Below are positions 10,073 through 20,744 of a stretch of 64,000 nt of DNA, one piece after another. A program made the translations under genes and the position numbers. Origin of the DNA: Dendrocalamus latiflorus (taxonomy: Eukaryota; Streptophyta; Magnoliopsida; Poales; Poaceae). Within the stretch, counting starts at the first letter, position 1; every line of letters begins with the position of its first letter. Location: assembly GCA_017311315.1 (NCBI GenBank), contig CM029620.1, positions 6,507,126 through 6,571,125 on the forward strand, read 5' to 3'. Below the pieces are notes generated by a model that worked only from the letters and a program-made list of their open reading frames with translations, was not told the origin of the DNA and searched no databases.

Positions 10073-13056
10073 TGTAACATCCCAAAAATTTGAGTTTTAT
10101 TTAAGTTTAAATGGATTTTTTAAGAATTTTCCATGCCCTTCTCTTTAAGTCTAGATTTAAGAAAGGACACCTTGAGTTTATCTACAACCCATTAGCCTTT
10201 ATTTTATTTTTATGGATTTCCCCTTATTTTATAGTATTTTTGAGAATTTACAGAGAATTTTTGGCTATCTTTTGCTATTTACTAGGTTTTATGTTGAATT
10301 CCAAGATTTTCTAAAAATAGAAAAAAAATTCAAACCCTTTAAATAACTTGGGCTGAATTTCCCTCTAGCCTGGTCTCCCTCAACGTGCTGGCCCATCTCA
10401 CGCCTCACCTTCCACCGACGCGTGGGCCCCTGCTGTCATCCCCTCCCCGCGCCCTTCTTCTTCCTCCTCTTTCTTTCTTCTCCCAATCTCTTTCCTAATC
10501 GACTCCGGTGATTGAGCTCACCCCGAAATCTCACCTTCCTTCTTGTCTCGCCCCCTTTCCTTTCCTCTCTTCCCAAATCACTACAAGCGTGATAACTGAT
10601 GAGCAATTGCTGCACCTTGGTTCACCCTCGCGGCTATATAAGCCACTCGTGAGCACCCCCACCACCACACCATCCTCCCCCTTGCCTCCTCTCCCCCTCC
10701 CGAGAGCCAAGACTCCCCCGCATCATCTTCACCTTTCCCTGAGCTTGGGTGAACTCCGACAAGCTCTTCCTTAGCAACCCTAGCCTCCTCTCAGTCCACC
10801 AATGCCGCTAGGAGCTTTGCCACTCTGACACCGTCCTCGCTGACCACTCCACCATCCAAATCCATGACTGGAACCACTCCCTCACTGGAGCATCTTGCCG
10901 CCGCCTTCTACTCATCACCAACCATCTCCCAACCTTATTCGGTAACTCCCATGCCCATTAATGCAATCCATGTGCCCTCCTCCCTCTTTTGCACACCCCA
11001 CCGCTCGTCGCTGATCACCTAAGCATTGGAAACCATTGCTCCCAAGCCACCACCAATGCAGGCCGAGCCATGTCAGCACTCGGAGCTGACGTGGGTGCCA
11101 AGTGGCACCATGTCTCGGGCCACCTCAACACCCACAGCCCCGTCAGCTTTTCCCCATGCCAACTTAGCCCAAAACTCACACAGTGGACCTGGTCTATAGA
11201 CCCTAGTCCACATGTGAATCCCGAAGCCAATCATGATGTCATAAATATGTGTTTTCCTTCAGAGTTTAATTCAGCCAAAAATTTAAAACCATTGCTGACA
11301 TCATAATTTCTTTTCTCATAGAAAAATAATTCTAGAATTTTTGTTTATTCTTTTACTTTAGATTTAAATTTCTAAGACTCGTTCTCCTTCATCTTAGCTC
11401 TAATTGAACCCATTCAAATTTCTAAATTCATCTAAAATCATGATCTATGCAAATATACCATGTTTGCAGACTTTTAGATGTTTATTTGAATTTTATTTGA
11501 GTTTACTTGGCTATTTTCACATGTAGATTGCAACGATTTTGAGGAATTCTTCTACGACGATCCACACAGTCAACAGAGCAAGGCAAGTTATATACCTTGA
11601 CCATGTTGATCATAATTTACAAATAAAATTATCTTGCTTTAAATTATACTACACACTTAATTTTTATTCACAGTATTTCAATTCCTATTTTACATTAGCT
11701 AAGGTCCATTTATTTTGACACTTTGATATTGCAAATCCTTTTACTTTATCACCCTAGAATAAAACTCTGGTTAGAACACTAGTATGAGCTAGAACCTTTT
11801 ATAGCAATTGTTTAGACCTGTTCAGACATAATTTTATATTTGGGATAACTTTTTCACATAAAATGAGGAGCTTTTAAAAAGTATTCTTTACATCGGTGAG
11901 TCAAGAAAGTCTATGGAATATATTAAAATAAAATATAAAACTTGGTTTAGACTTAGGTAAATGGTTAGGTGGTGGGTGCTTGCTAGCATACGTTGTTGCT
12001 CGGTGGCTCAACTTGGGTGCTAGGCACAAAGGGTGTGTGGAAAGTGCCTAAGTCAATTAAGGATTAGTTTATGATCTACCACTACAAAGCCTTAACATAC
12101 TACCACAAGCCTGGTGTGGAACAATCTTGGCTAACTAATTAGTTGGTCGCAACCTGAATCTCACTACAGGTTGAATGTGAGCATGACATAGACCACGAGA
12201 AGTCTCACATGGCACAAGAGGGGGCCCCGATCTGGTGGATTCCTTGTTGGGGTGAAATCTTAGTAAAGACATGACCAGGTTGACGACTTTACTTTGTAAA
12301 GACCTTATTATTATTACTCATTCGCACACCTACGGAAGCGTGCAGTGGCCGACATAATGAAGATTGTATCTTGAAGAGTGTATAAACTATTCTAGATAGT
12401 CGTGCCCATAGTCATGGGTATGATGAGTAAAGTTTTTAATGAATTAGACTTTGTTTTCATAAAATGGTTTTAGATGGAAATGTGGTATCTTTTGGATAAA
12501 GATGGTCTGGGTGAGATACCCGTAGATAGGTTAGTGTCAGGTCGGTGCCTACGCTAATGGTATTAATTTGCTCAAATTACTTTCTTTACTTATTGTATTA
12601 AATTTAGTAATTTTATATTTATTTACTATATTTCTTTAAATGTTATTTTTTGCTCAACTAGCCATATATGCCATCACTTGTCAGCATTACATTAATAATG
12701 CATTTTCCCATATAGCTTGCGGAGTACATTTCATGTGCTCAACCTTGCTAAATCTATTACTTAGAGGAGGACAACTTCGATTTCGGTGAAGACCAAGACG
12801 AGTAGGCTGCGTCTTGCAGTCGTGTGCCTATGGGCAGGCTCTTGGGCCTCGCTGTTTATTTACCTGTTTTTGCTGTTATTTCCTTTATTATTTTGCCAAT
12901 GCATATTGATGATATAAACTTTGGCCATAAGGTCGTACTCTTTTATTTAATAAAGTTTGTTATTGTACTTGATATGTATCCCTGTTACCGCTGTGTGCAC
13001 TAGCTGATCCTATGATTTACACAGAGCATCCGGAGTGACTGCTCCATGGTCTGACA
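10073..13056 (+). repeat. 3' LTR of gypsy-1 (2,984 bp)
   Basis: It begins TGTAACATCCC immediately after the polypurine tract and ends GGTCTGACA. The end was set by similarity to the end of the solo LTR at 48389-53409. Both share AATAAAGTTTGT, TGTGTGCACTAGCT and ACACAGAG words near the 3' end. A TATA box (CTATATAAG) lies at about 10633, giving a U3 of about 560 bp and a long R-U5. The region also holds conserved motifs shared with the other LTR near 12180-12300 and 12760-12800. Small ORFs inside are not supported as genes. Confidence 0.8.
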
Positions 13057-13432
13057 CATGCCCGCGTACACCACTCGAGCACCTATTATGCACTCGCCAA
13101 TGTCTGCATGTCTGGGACGGCTAGATCTGACGGTGGTAAGATCAGGGATATCCGAATCGAGATGCGACAGTGGGGTTGGGAACGGCCAAATCAGGAAGTA
13201 GGGATAGCGAGAACTGGAAGTGAGGGTGGTAGGGTCAACATATGCTTGTCGGCCACCTCGTGCATTCCGTCACCGAGAGGGAGGGGGAATGGCAGTAGAA
13301 AATAAGAGAGGTGGGAGAGACTATCTTATTAGTGGCTAACCGGTGGGCGGCCTTTGTTATACAGGAAAGCCAACTCTCTCATTTTTAGCTCAGATGCATA
13401 TGGGAAGTCAACTCAGCATGCAAAATCACTTT
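13057..13432. other. Short intergenic stretch between gypsy-1 and the CACTA element
   Basis: No coding or repeat feature was recognised. The last three bases (TTT, 13430-13432) are the left target-site duplication of the CACTA element. Confidence 0.6.
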
Positions 13433-13770
13433 CACTACTACAGAAAGGCTAATAGTAGACGCCAAATCACAGACGGTTTTGTGAAACCGTCTGTAATGTA
13501 CACTATTACAGACGGTTTTAATTTGAAGGCTGTCTGTGGTATTTGTGGCGGGAAAAAGGAGTATCACAGACGGTTCTTACTGCTGAACCGTCTGTGATAC
13601 TGGAATATCACAGACGGTTTTTATTAAAAACCGTCTGTGATAATCTGGGATTATCACAGACGGTTTTTTATTAAAAACCGTCTGTGTTGTGTCGACTATC
13701 ACAGCCGGTTGTTGTTAAGAACCGTCTGGGAATGTTCACAGACGGTTTTTCACAAGAATCGGCTGTGATG
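13433..13770. repeat. Left TIR and subterminal repeat array of the CACTA element
   Basis: The 16-bp TIR is followed by about ten copies of ACAGACGGTT(TT)/AACCGTCTGT in alternating orientation, forming consecutive small hairpins (about 13470-13510, 13560-13600, 13610-13640, 13650-13685, 13700-13770). In characterised CACTA elements such motifs are binding sites for the element's DNA-binding protein. Binding here is inferred. Confidence 0.9.
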
Positions 13771-13889
13771 TCCCTTTGTCTGTCATATTCTAGATCAGAG
13801 GTTAATATATAAGTACACATTGCTTCTAATAACTTAACTACAGAACTACTGAGACAAGAGATCACAAATTAAAGGCAAATTTATTAATT

Positions 13890-14444
13890 TTAATTAGAGG
13901 CAAATTTATTACAAAAGTCGCACAGGTAAAGAGTTTCCCAGATTGTATTCTTTTGGGCTTCGTAAGCTTCTTCTTCAACTTGGGGACTTGGAGGATCAGC
14001 CGCTAAATTCTCGAACGCTGTTAAGATTGCCCTTGTCCTCAACACTTCCTCATGCAGCCTGGGTGAATGATCAGCAGCATCCATAATGTCGTAGAGGATA
14101 GCATGAAAAGATTCCTCAGAATCTGCCGTTTCTGCTTCATCGGCAAGGCTATCCATCAGTCTCTGCAATGCGTGTAGAGCTTATTCCGCATTGCGCACAT
14201 TGTGGATAAGAACCAGGGTGAGGGTTGTTTCCCTTTCTTGAGCGGCAGCGAGACGCCTCCGTCGACGGCGGAGGATCAGGTCAAGCTGACGGATGCAAGA
14301 AAGTCGGGGAAGGAGAGCAGGGCGGGTACGGAGAAGCTGCTCCAGATGCAAATTGCTGGCCGCCTGTGTAAGGTTCCGGCCGAACAATTCGTGATGAACA
14401 GATGAGAGGAAGGAGATGATCACAAGAACAGTAGTAGAAGCCAT
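13890..14444 (-). pseudogene. Unrecognised minus-strand ORF inside the CACTA left arm, one in-frame stop
   Basis: From an ATG at 14442-14444 the minus strand reads MASTTVLVIISFLSSVHHEL, with a short hydrophobic N-terminal segment. It then gives an Arg-rich stretch (LILRRRRRRLAAAQ) and an acidic, Glu/Ala-rich C-terminal half, ending at a stop at 13890. One TAA (14181-14183) interrupts the frame; without it the ORF has about 184 codons. The same frame continues upstream to 14516. It lies between the left subterminal array and an isolated subterminal hairpin (14646-14683), upstream of and divergent from the transposase. I recognise no family. It may be a captured host fragment or an element-encoded accessory gene. 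Confidence 0.4.
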
Positions 14445-14645
14445 GTTGTATTGTATATTGTATTGTACGTACGTAGAAGAGACCTGGATTAGGAGCGCAT
14501 ATTTAACCTTTAGCACAAACGGTTCGTATACCCAAACATTAATGATATAGACGCTTCGTATAACGATCGAGAGACATTAATTAGACGATCGAAACACGAA
14601 GCGTTCTGGCATCGAAACACGCGCGAAGCGTTCTGGTATGAAGCT

Positions 14646-14683
14646 TATCACAGACGGTTTTTTATAAAAAACCGTCTGTGATA
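14646..14683. repeat. Isolated subterminal-type hairpin
   Basis: TATCACAGACGGTTTTTT is followed by its near-perfect inverse AAAAAACCGTCTGTGATA with a short loop. It is the same motif as in the element's ends but lies about 1.2 kb inside, just upstream of the transposase gene. Confidence 0.9.
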
Positions 14684-15120
14684 ATGACTAAGGCATTTAT
14701 TGCGCTGCTCAGACCGCATCTGTCTTCATTTCGATCCAGATCTAGCCACTGCTGTGCACTTTTTCACTCGGGAGGAAGCTAGGCGATTTCAGGTCAGTTA
14801 ATTTGGTGGGAAGAGGCAGAGATTGAGCTTTGAATTAAGATTCAGACTTTCCTGGTTGCTGTAGATATGGTTAGTAATGAAATTTATTTTTTTTAATTGC
14901 ATTACAATTTAGGTGTAAGTAATCCATGAGTGGTTATTGAAGATGGTTAATTTGCAAAATTGTTGGTTATATAATAGCTATTGTGTTTGTAATATGAATT
15001 GAGCTAGGAAATTAAGTCTCAATATAATAAATGTGGCCGGTATATATGTAGTTATAATTAGTTATTCTAGATTTTAATACTAAGTTGTTATATACGTACG
15101 TAACGTAGGAACGAAGCTGG

Positions 15121-18100
15121 ATGTATGCCGCGAGCCGTGTGAGTGAAGAGTACATTAATGGTGTTTCTGCTTTTATAAGAGCCGCCGAGGAGGATATGTT
15201 GAATAAGGGGGTGGAATATATGTGCTGTCCATGCACTGACTGCGAGAATTTGAAGATGTTTAAGAACCGAGGGCAAATTGAAGCGCACTTGATTCGGAGG
15301 GGTTTCAAAAAGGATTATACGTGTTGGACCAGTCATGGCGAAGTGAATGATCATATGCCGCCAGATGACATCGCCGGTGAAGTGAATGATATGCCCCCGG
15401 ATGACATCGCAGGTGAAGTGAATGACATGCCGCCGGCTGATGTCGATTGTGGCTCGGATTCAGATAGGTTGCACGATGATAATCTGGATCAGATGCTTCG
15501 CGATGTAGAAGAGAACTATGATGAGAGAGAGTATGTTAAATTCCGTGGCTTGATGGAGGACTTAGAGAAACCTTTGTACACGGGCTGCAAGTACACGAGG
15601 TTGTCGGCCGTGCTTGAACTGTTGAAATTGAAGGCAAGCAACTGTTGGTCCGACAAGAGTTTCACGGCGCTGCTAGGTCATTTAGCGGACATGCTTCCGG
15701 AGGGAAATGAGTTGCCTAAAACCACGTATAAAGCCAAGAAGGTTCTTTGTCCGTTGGGAATGGAAGTAGAAAGAATACATGCATGCCCGAACGACTGTAT
15801 CCTCTACCGTAAAGAGTATGCAAACATGCATATATGTCCGGTGTGCAACACATCCCGATACAAACGTAACAATCAATCAGATGATGGCGAGGGAACAGAG
15901 GCGAAGAAAGGACCTCCTGCTAAGGTGGCATGGTATTTTCCTATAATTCCCCGTTTGAAAAGGTTTTATGCAAATCCAAAAGAGGCAAAACTGCTGCGTT
16001 GGCACTCGGAGGAGCGCAAGAAGAATGGAATGCTAAGACACCTTGCTGATTCCGCGCAGTGGAGAAACATCGATAGGAGTTTTGCAGAGTTCGGTGCAGA
16101 GCCAAGGAATATAAGGTTTGGACTGAGTACAGATGGAATGAATCCTTTCAGTAGCATGAGCAGCTGACATAGCACATGGCCCGTGACTCTCTGCATCTAT
16201 AACCTTCCTCCTTGGTTGTGTATGAAGCGAAAGTACATTTTCGGTCGATACTTATCCAAGGGCCAAAACAACCTGGGAATGATATCGATGTGTTCCTAGC
16301 ACCGTTGGTGGAATATCTAAAAGTACTGTGGAACGAAGGGGTACAGGTATGGGATGCATACAAACGATAGAACTTCACTCTGCGCTCCTTATTGTTCTGC
16401 ACCATAAATGATTATCCTGCCCTTGGTAACCTATCGGGCCATAGTATAAAAGGTGCCAAAGCTTGTACTCACTGTTTAGATGGTACCGAGAGTGTGTGGC
16501 TGAGACACTCACGTAAAACCGTCTACATGCGTCACCGCCGGTTCCTTCGGAGGGCTCACCCATACCGCAAGATGAAGAAACAATTTGACGGAGAGAAGGA
16601 AGACAGTTCAGCTCCAAGGCATTTAAGGGGACACGAGGTTTATGATATGGTTAAGGATTTAGATGTTGTCCTCGGAAAGGGACGTAAATTGAGGGCTCAT
16701 GAGAAGAACACCTGGAAGAAGAGATCAATATTTTGGGACTTACCTTATTGGGAGTACCTAGATGTTCGGCACTGCATCGACGTCATGCACGTAGAAAAGA
16801 ATATGTGCGACAGCTTGATTGGTTTCTTACTGAACATCCGTGATAAAACAAAGGACGGCGTCAACGCACGGCTTGACTTGGCTGATATGGACATCAGGCA
16901 TGAGTTAGCACCGACATGCACTGATAATGCACGAACGTACCTTCCCCCTACGTGTTACACTCTGTCCAAGGCTGAGAAAACAGAACTGTGCCAGTGCTTG
17001 CATGGTGTCAAAGTTCCGTCTGGTTACTCCGGCAACGTGAAGAAACTTGTTTCGATGCAAGATTTGAAGTTAAATGGCATGAAGTCTCATGATTGTCATG
17101 TGCTGATGACACAGATGCTCCCTATTGCAATTAGAAATATTTTGCCGATCAAAGTCCGAGAGACAATCATGAGGCTATGTTATTTCTTTAACACAATTGC
17201 TCAGAAGGTCATCGATCCCGAAGGACTAGATGCTCTGCAGGACGAGGTGGTGATGACTCTATGTCACCTTGAAATGTATTTCCCTCCTTCGTTTTTCGAT
17301 ATCATGGTCCATCTCATTGTTCACGTTGTGTGGGAGATAAAAATGTGCGGGCCCGTATTCCTACGTAGCATGTACCCATTTGAGAGGTTCATGGGAATTC
17401 TCAAGTCCTACGTACAGAATCGTTCTCGGCCGGAGGGCAGCATCGTCGAAGGTTATGCAAGCGAAGAGGTCATTGAGTTTTGTGTCGATTATATGGCTCA
17501 GATTCAATCGATAGGTGTCCCTCAATCTCGTCATGAGGGGAGGCTGAAGGGTCTCGGAACTATCGGAAGGAAAGAAATCACTCCAGATATGGACATGTAT
17601 ACTCAAGCCCATTTCACGGTGTTGCAAATCGCTAGGAGCTCGCCGAGTGAGACGCTGACATGGTTGGCAAATCGCTAAGAGCTCACCGAGTGAGACGCTG
17701 ACATGGTTGGCAAATCGCTAGGAGCAAATCGCTAGGAGCTCGCCGAGTGAGACGCTGACATGGTTGGCAAAAGGGCCGACATTTACAGTTGTGACATGGC
17801 AAGGATATGACATAAATGGGTACACATTCTATACGCAGTCTCAGGATGTCAAGAGCACTAACCAGAATAGCGGTGTCCGCATAGATGCATTCAGTACCGA
17901 TGGGTCGAGAAACTCGTACTATGGCTTCATAGAAGAGATTTGGGAGCTCGACTATGTGGTTTTCAAGATCCCCTTATTGCGCTGTCGTTGGGTGCATCTC
18001 CCACAGGTGAAGGTTGACAAGTACGGTGTCACGACCGTGGACCTCCAACGTGTCGGGTACAAAGACGAACCATTCGTACTCGCCAATCAAGTTGTTCCAG

Positions 18101-18333
18101 TTTTCTATGCAACCGACCCGGCAAATAAGAAACGCCATGTAGTTCTTCATGGAAAAAGGAGAATTGTCGGAGTGGAGAATGTAGTGGACGAGGAGGAATA
18201 CAATCAATTTGACGAGTTACCTCCTTTTGGAAATGGCATAATGGTCGACGATGAACAACGTGACGAAACTAGTTACGTACGCATTGATCATGATGAAGGG
18301 CTAATTTTTAAAGGAAATAAGCAAGTACAATAA
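15121..18333 (+). pseudogene. CACTA tnp2-type transposase (broken)
   Basis: Domains in order: a transposase-associated N-terminal domain (15121-15345, Cys/His-rich, with CCPCTDCEN); an acidic linker with repeats of a DDIAGEVND-like phrase (15345-15430); the tnp2 domain (about 15600-17500) with NDYPALGNLSGHSIKGAKAC and RHCIDVMHVEKN; and the C-terminal DUF4216-type domain (about 17764-18230) with FKIPLLRCRWVHL. Breaks: TGA at 16165-16167; a frameshift near 16240-16255; TAG at 16368-16370; and a frame change caused by a 43-bp tandem duplication at 17625-17767, giving a TAA at 17676-17678. A first exon may lie upstream, because the frame is preceded by an AG acceptor-like GTAG at about 15107. An intact copy would cut and join the element ends. 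Confidence 0.9.
17625..17767 (+). repeat. 43-bp tandem duplication inside the transposase gene
   Basis: A 43-bp unit starting CAAATCGCTAGGAGCTCGCC occurs at 17625-17667, 17668-17710 and 17725-17767, with a 14-bp partial copy at 17711-17724. The net gain over a single unit is 100 bp, which is one more than a multiple of three. It therefore shifts the transposase from the frame of 16392 to the frame of 17764. Confidence 0.95.
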
Positions 18334-18663
18334 GAATGTATATGTGAAAATGTGTGACAATTTTGAGATGTATATGTGAAAATTTGTGATGTAGTCAATT
18401 TTGAGATGTATATGTGAAAATGTGTGATGTAGTCAATTTTGAGATGTATATGTGTGATGTATTTGAGAATGACAAAATGTATTGGCACTTATGTATATGT
18501 GATGTATATGTGTGATGTATTTGAGAATGACAAAATGTATCAAGAAATACACTGTGTGAATGCAGCTGGTTGGTGTTGTATATGAATGCAGCTGTTTGGT
18601 GGTTGATATGAATGCAGCTGTGTAGTTATTGGTGTTGTCTTAATTGCAACAGCCAGCAAAGGC

Positions 18664-18743
18664 TTATCACAGACGGTTCTAAACTTAGAACCGTCTGTGA
18701 TAACATATCACAAACGGTTCTAAGTTTAGAACCGTCTGTGATA
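18664..18743. repeat. Two adjacent subterminal-type hairpins between the CACTA genes
   Basis: Two inverted pairs of TATCACAGACGGTTCTAA / TTAGAACCGTCTGTGATA lie head to tail, separated by CA. They sit after the transposase stop and before the GC-rich leader of the second gene. Confidence 0.9.
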
Positions 18744-18779
18744 ATCTCCCTACATATACCCTCTCGCTAGGGTTTTCCG

Positions 18780-19080
18780 TGTGCGCTGCAGTTATTTGAT
18801 TAGATCTAAATCCCGAGCCCGTCATCGCCGCCGCCTCCCCGAGCCCTCGCCGGCTGCCTCCCCCAGCCCTCGCCGGCCGCCTCCCCGAGCCCGTCGCCTC
18901 CTCCTCCTCCGTCGCCGCCGCCTCCTCCTGCGTCGCCGCCTCCTCCTCCTCCGTCGCCGCCTCCCCGAGCCCGTCGCCTCCTCCTCCGTCGCCGCCTCCC
19001 CAAGCCCGTCGCCTCCTCCTCCTCCGTCGTCGTCGCCGCCTCCTCCTCCTGCGTCCCTAAGGTCACCAAAACCCTAAGGT
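18780..19080. other. GC-rich CCG/CTC low-complexity tract
   Basis: Repeated runs of CGCCGCCTCC and CCTCCTCCTCC give Arg-rich or Pro/Ser-rich ORFs on either strand. It resembles a grass 5' leader or a promoter-proximal tract for the downstream gene. A real protein is not supported. Confidence 0.5.
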
Positions 19081-19104
19081 CATCAAATCCCTCCCCGAGC
19101 TTCA

Positions 19105-19500
19105 TGCTTACTGTTAGTGTTTAGGGTTGATGCTTGATGCTTCATACTGTTATGGTTAGTTGCTTAGTACATATTTAGGGTTGATGCTTCATGCTTACTG
19201 TTAGTGTTTAGGGTTGATGCTTCATACTGTTATGGTTAGTTGCTTAGTACATATTTAGGGTTGATGCTTCATGCTTACTATTAGTGTTTAGGGTTGATGC
19301 TTGATGCTTGGTACATATTACATTGGTACAGTGTTTACTGCAGTAGCTTAATTAGTTTGCTATTTGGTACATATTACATTGGTACATTGTTTACTGCAGT
19401 AGCTTAATTAGTTTGCTATTTGGTACATAATACATTGGTACATTGTTTATTGCAGTTGCTTAGTTTACATTGGTACATATTACATTGCTTGTTGTGTTAG
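19105..19500. repeat. Short tandem repeats in the intergenic part of the CACTA element
   Basis: A unit of about 80 bp containing TTAGGGTTGATGCTTCATGC recurs at about 19125, 19180 and 19258. A second unit of about 57 bp with TTTGCTATTTGGTACAT and TACATTGTTTACTGCAG recurs between 19310 and 19460. Copies are slightly diverged. Confidence 0.8.
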
Positions 19501-19688
19501 TATATAGTATATAGTATATAGTATAGGCACATAACCCCCTCCCTTCTCCCCCTTCCCTCTACTCCTCTCCTCTCTTCCTAACATTGAGCATCATGTATCA
19601 CTTTTCTTGCTTCCTCATCTTATCATGTGCAACCCTACAATTTGAGAGCACAAATTAACCAATCAAGGAAGAGTATATGATCAAAGGG

Positions 19689-20163
19689 CATGAAGCAAGT
19701 AACACATTCTAGTGTATCCGGATAAAGAAATCTTGCGATTATTGCAAAAGATACATTGACTATTTGGGTGGAAAGAAATACATTGTGTCGTCAGGCTCAT
19801 GACTGCCAATTTGAAGCATAGCATAGCATCCGAGGCACATCCAAGACCTGCAGCTGTGTCTTGAAGAATGCCAAGAGCTGGTCTTCAGATGTGGCATTTC
19901 TCAAACTATAAATTATGAATCTTATTCTCATAACCCATCTGAATACCAGCTCTTGGCATTCCTCAAGACACAACAGCAGGCCTCGGATGTGCCTCGGATG
20001 CTATGCTATGCTTCGAATTGGCAGTCATGCGCCTGACGAAACAGTTGATCTTTCCACCCAAATGCTCCATGTATCTAGACAAAAAACAGCAAATGAAGCA
20101 AGTGGCATACTATAGTGTTCCCGTTCAATGAACCGGATACACTAGTTTGTGTCATTTGCTTCA
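19689..20163. repeat. Long imperfect inverted repeat (foldback) in the CACTA intergenic region
   Basis: The left arm (about 19689-19887) includes TGACTGCCAATTTGAAGCAT. The right arm (about 19939-20163) includes its inverse, ATGCTTCGAATTGGCAGTCA. Pairing continues through AGCTCTTGGCATTC, CTTTCCACCCAAAT and the outer ATGAAGCAA...TAGTGTATCC segments. A smaller nested palindrome around 20090-20163 shares the outer words. Transcription would give a long hairpin. Confidence 0.85.
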
Positions 20164-20299
20164 TAGACCTTTGTTTAGGGACTTTGCTATTTGGTTTATA
20201 GTATTAGCAACTAAAGTAGGTGCTAGGATAGGCACTTTGTTTAGAGACCTTGTAGTAATAGTATTACAATATTCAAGGAAATTTTAGTATAGAAGTTCA

Positions 20300-20578
20300 A
20301 AAAAAAGAAATTCCCAGATTCTTCGGTGAGCAGCCGATATAGCCGACTTCTTCGGTGAGCGACTATCCATCTGCTTCTTCCCACTCCTTCTCTTCATCTC
20401 TGATCTCTGGATCACGTACGCCAGTATCGATGATTCAGTTAGATGAATCATCGCTACTGGCGTACGTGATCCGGAGACCAGAGATGAAGAAAAGGAGTGG
20501 GAAGAAGCAGATGGATAGTCGCTCACCGAAGAAGTCGGCTATGTCGGCTGCTCACCGAAGAATCTGGAATGTCTTTTT
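20300..20578. repeat. Near-perfect palindrome of about 280 bp
   Basis: The left arm (about 20300-20437) and right arm (about 20441-20578) are near-exact inverses. The outer word AGATTCTTCGGTGAGCAGCC pairs with GGCTGCTCACCGAAGAATCT, and the inner word TACGCCAGTATCGATGATTC pairs with GAATCATCGCTACTGGCGTA. Both strands encode the same roughly 70-residue peptide, which is an effect of the symmetry and not evidence of a gene. Confidence 0.95.
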
Positions 20579-20744
20579 TTTGCACTTTTGTAATAAAATT
20601 GACTTGAATACATTCGTAAGATAGGCACATCACCCCCTCTCTATATCCATATCACCCCCTCCCTTCTCCCCCTCCCCTCTACTCCTCTCTTGTCTTGCAA
20701 TTCAATATGATTACTTTCTCATCTTATCTTAATAGACCCACAAA

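Larger units (their letters stand above)
4983..13056 (+). mobile_element. gypsy-1: degenerate chromovirus (Tekay-like) Ty3/gypsy retrotransposon, 5' truncated
   Basis: In order: gag remnant (4983-5545), non-coding interruption (5546-about 6720), protease/RT/RNase H/integrase remnants (about 6960-9850), a chromodomain-like tail (about 9850-10040), a polypurine tract (AAGGGGGGTAGG, 10059-10070) and a 2,984-bp 3' LTR. The order RT-RNase H-integrase-chromodomain defines a chromovirus. The 5' LTR is absent because the Tat-like element replaces it at the left. All coding parts have stops and frameshifts. Confidence 0.75.

Noticed and set aside
18781..19105. Arg- and Gly-rich ORFs of about 100 codons on both strands
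   Set aside because: Low-complexity CCG/CTC sequence gives open frames by composition.
19125..19290. TTAGGG-containing repeats as telomeric sequence
   Set aside because: TTAGGG occurs once per unit of about 80 bp. Plant telomeres are continuous TTTAGGG arrays.
20284..20624. Two ORFs with the same peptide on opposite strands
   Set aside because: This is a direct result of the palindrome. No homologous protein was recognised.
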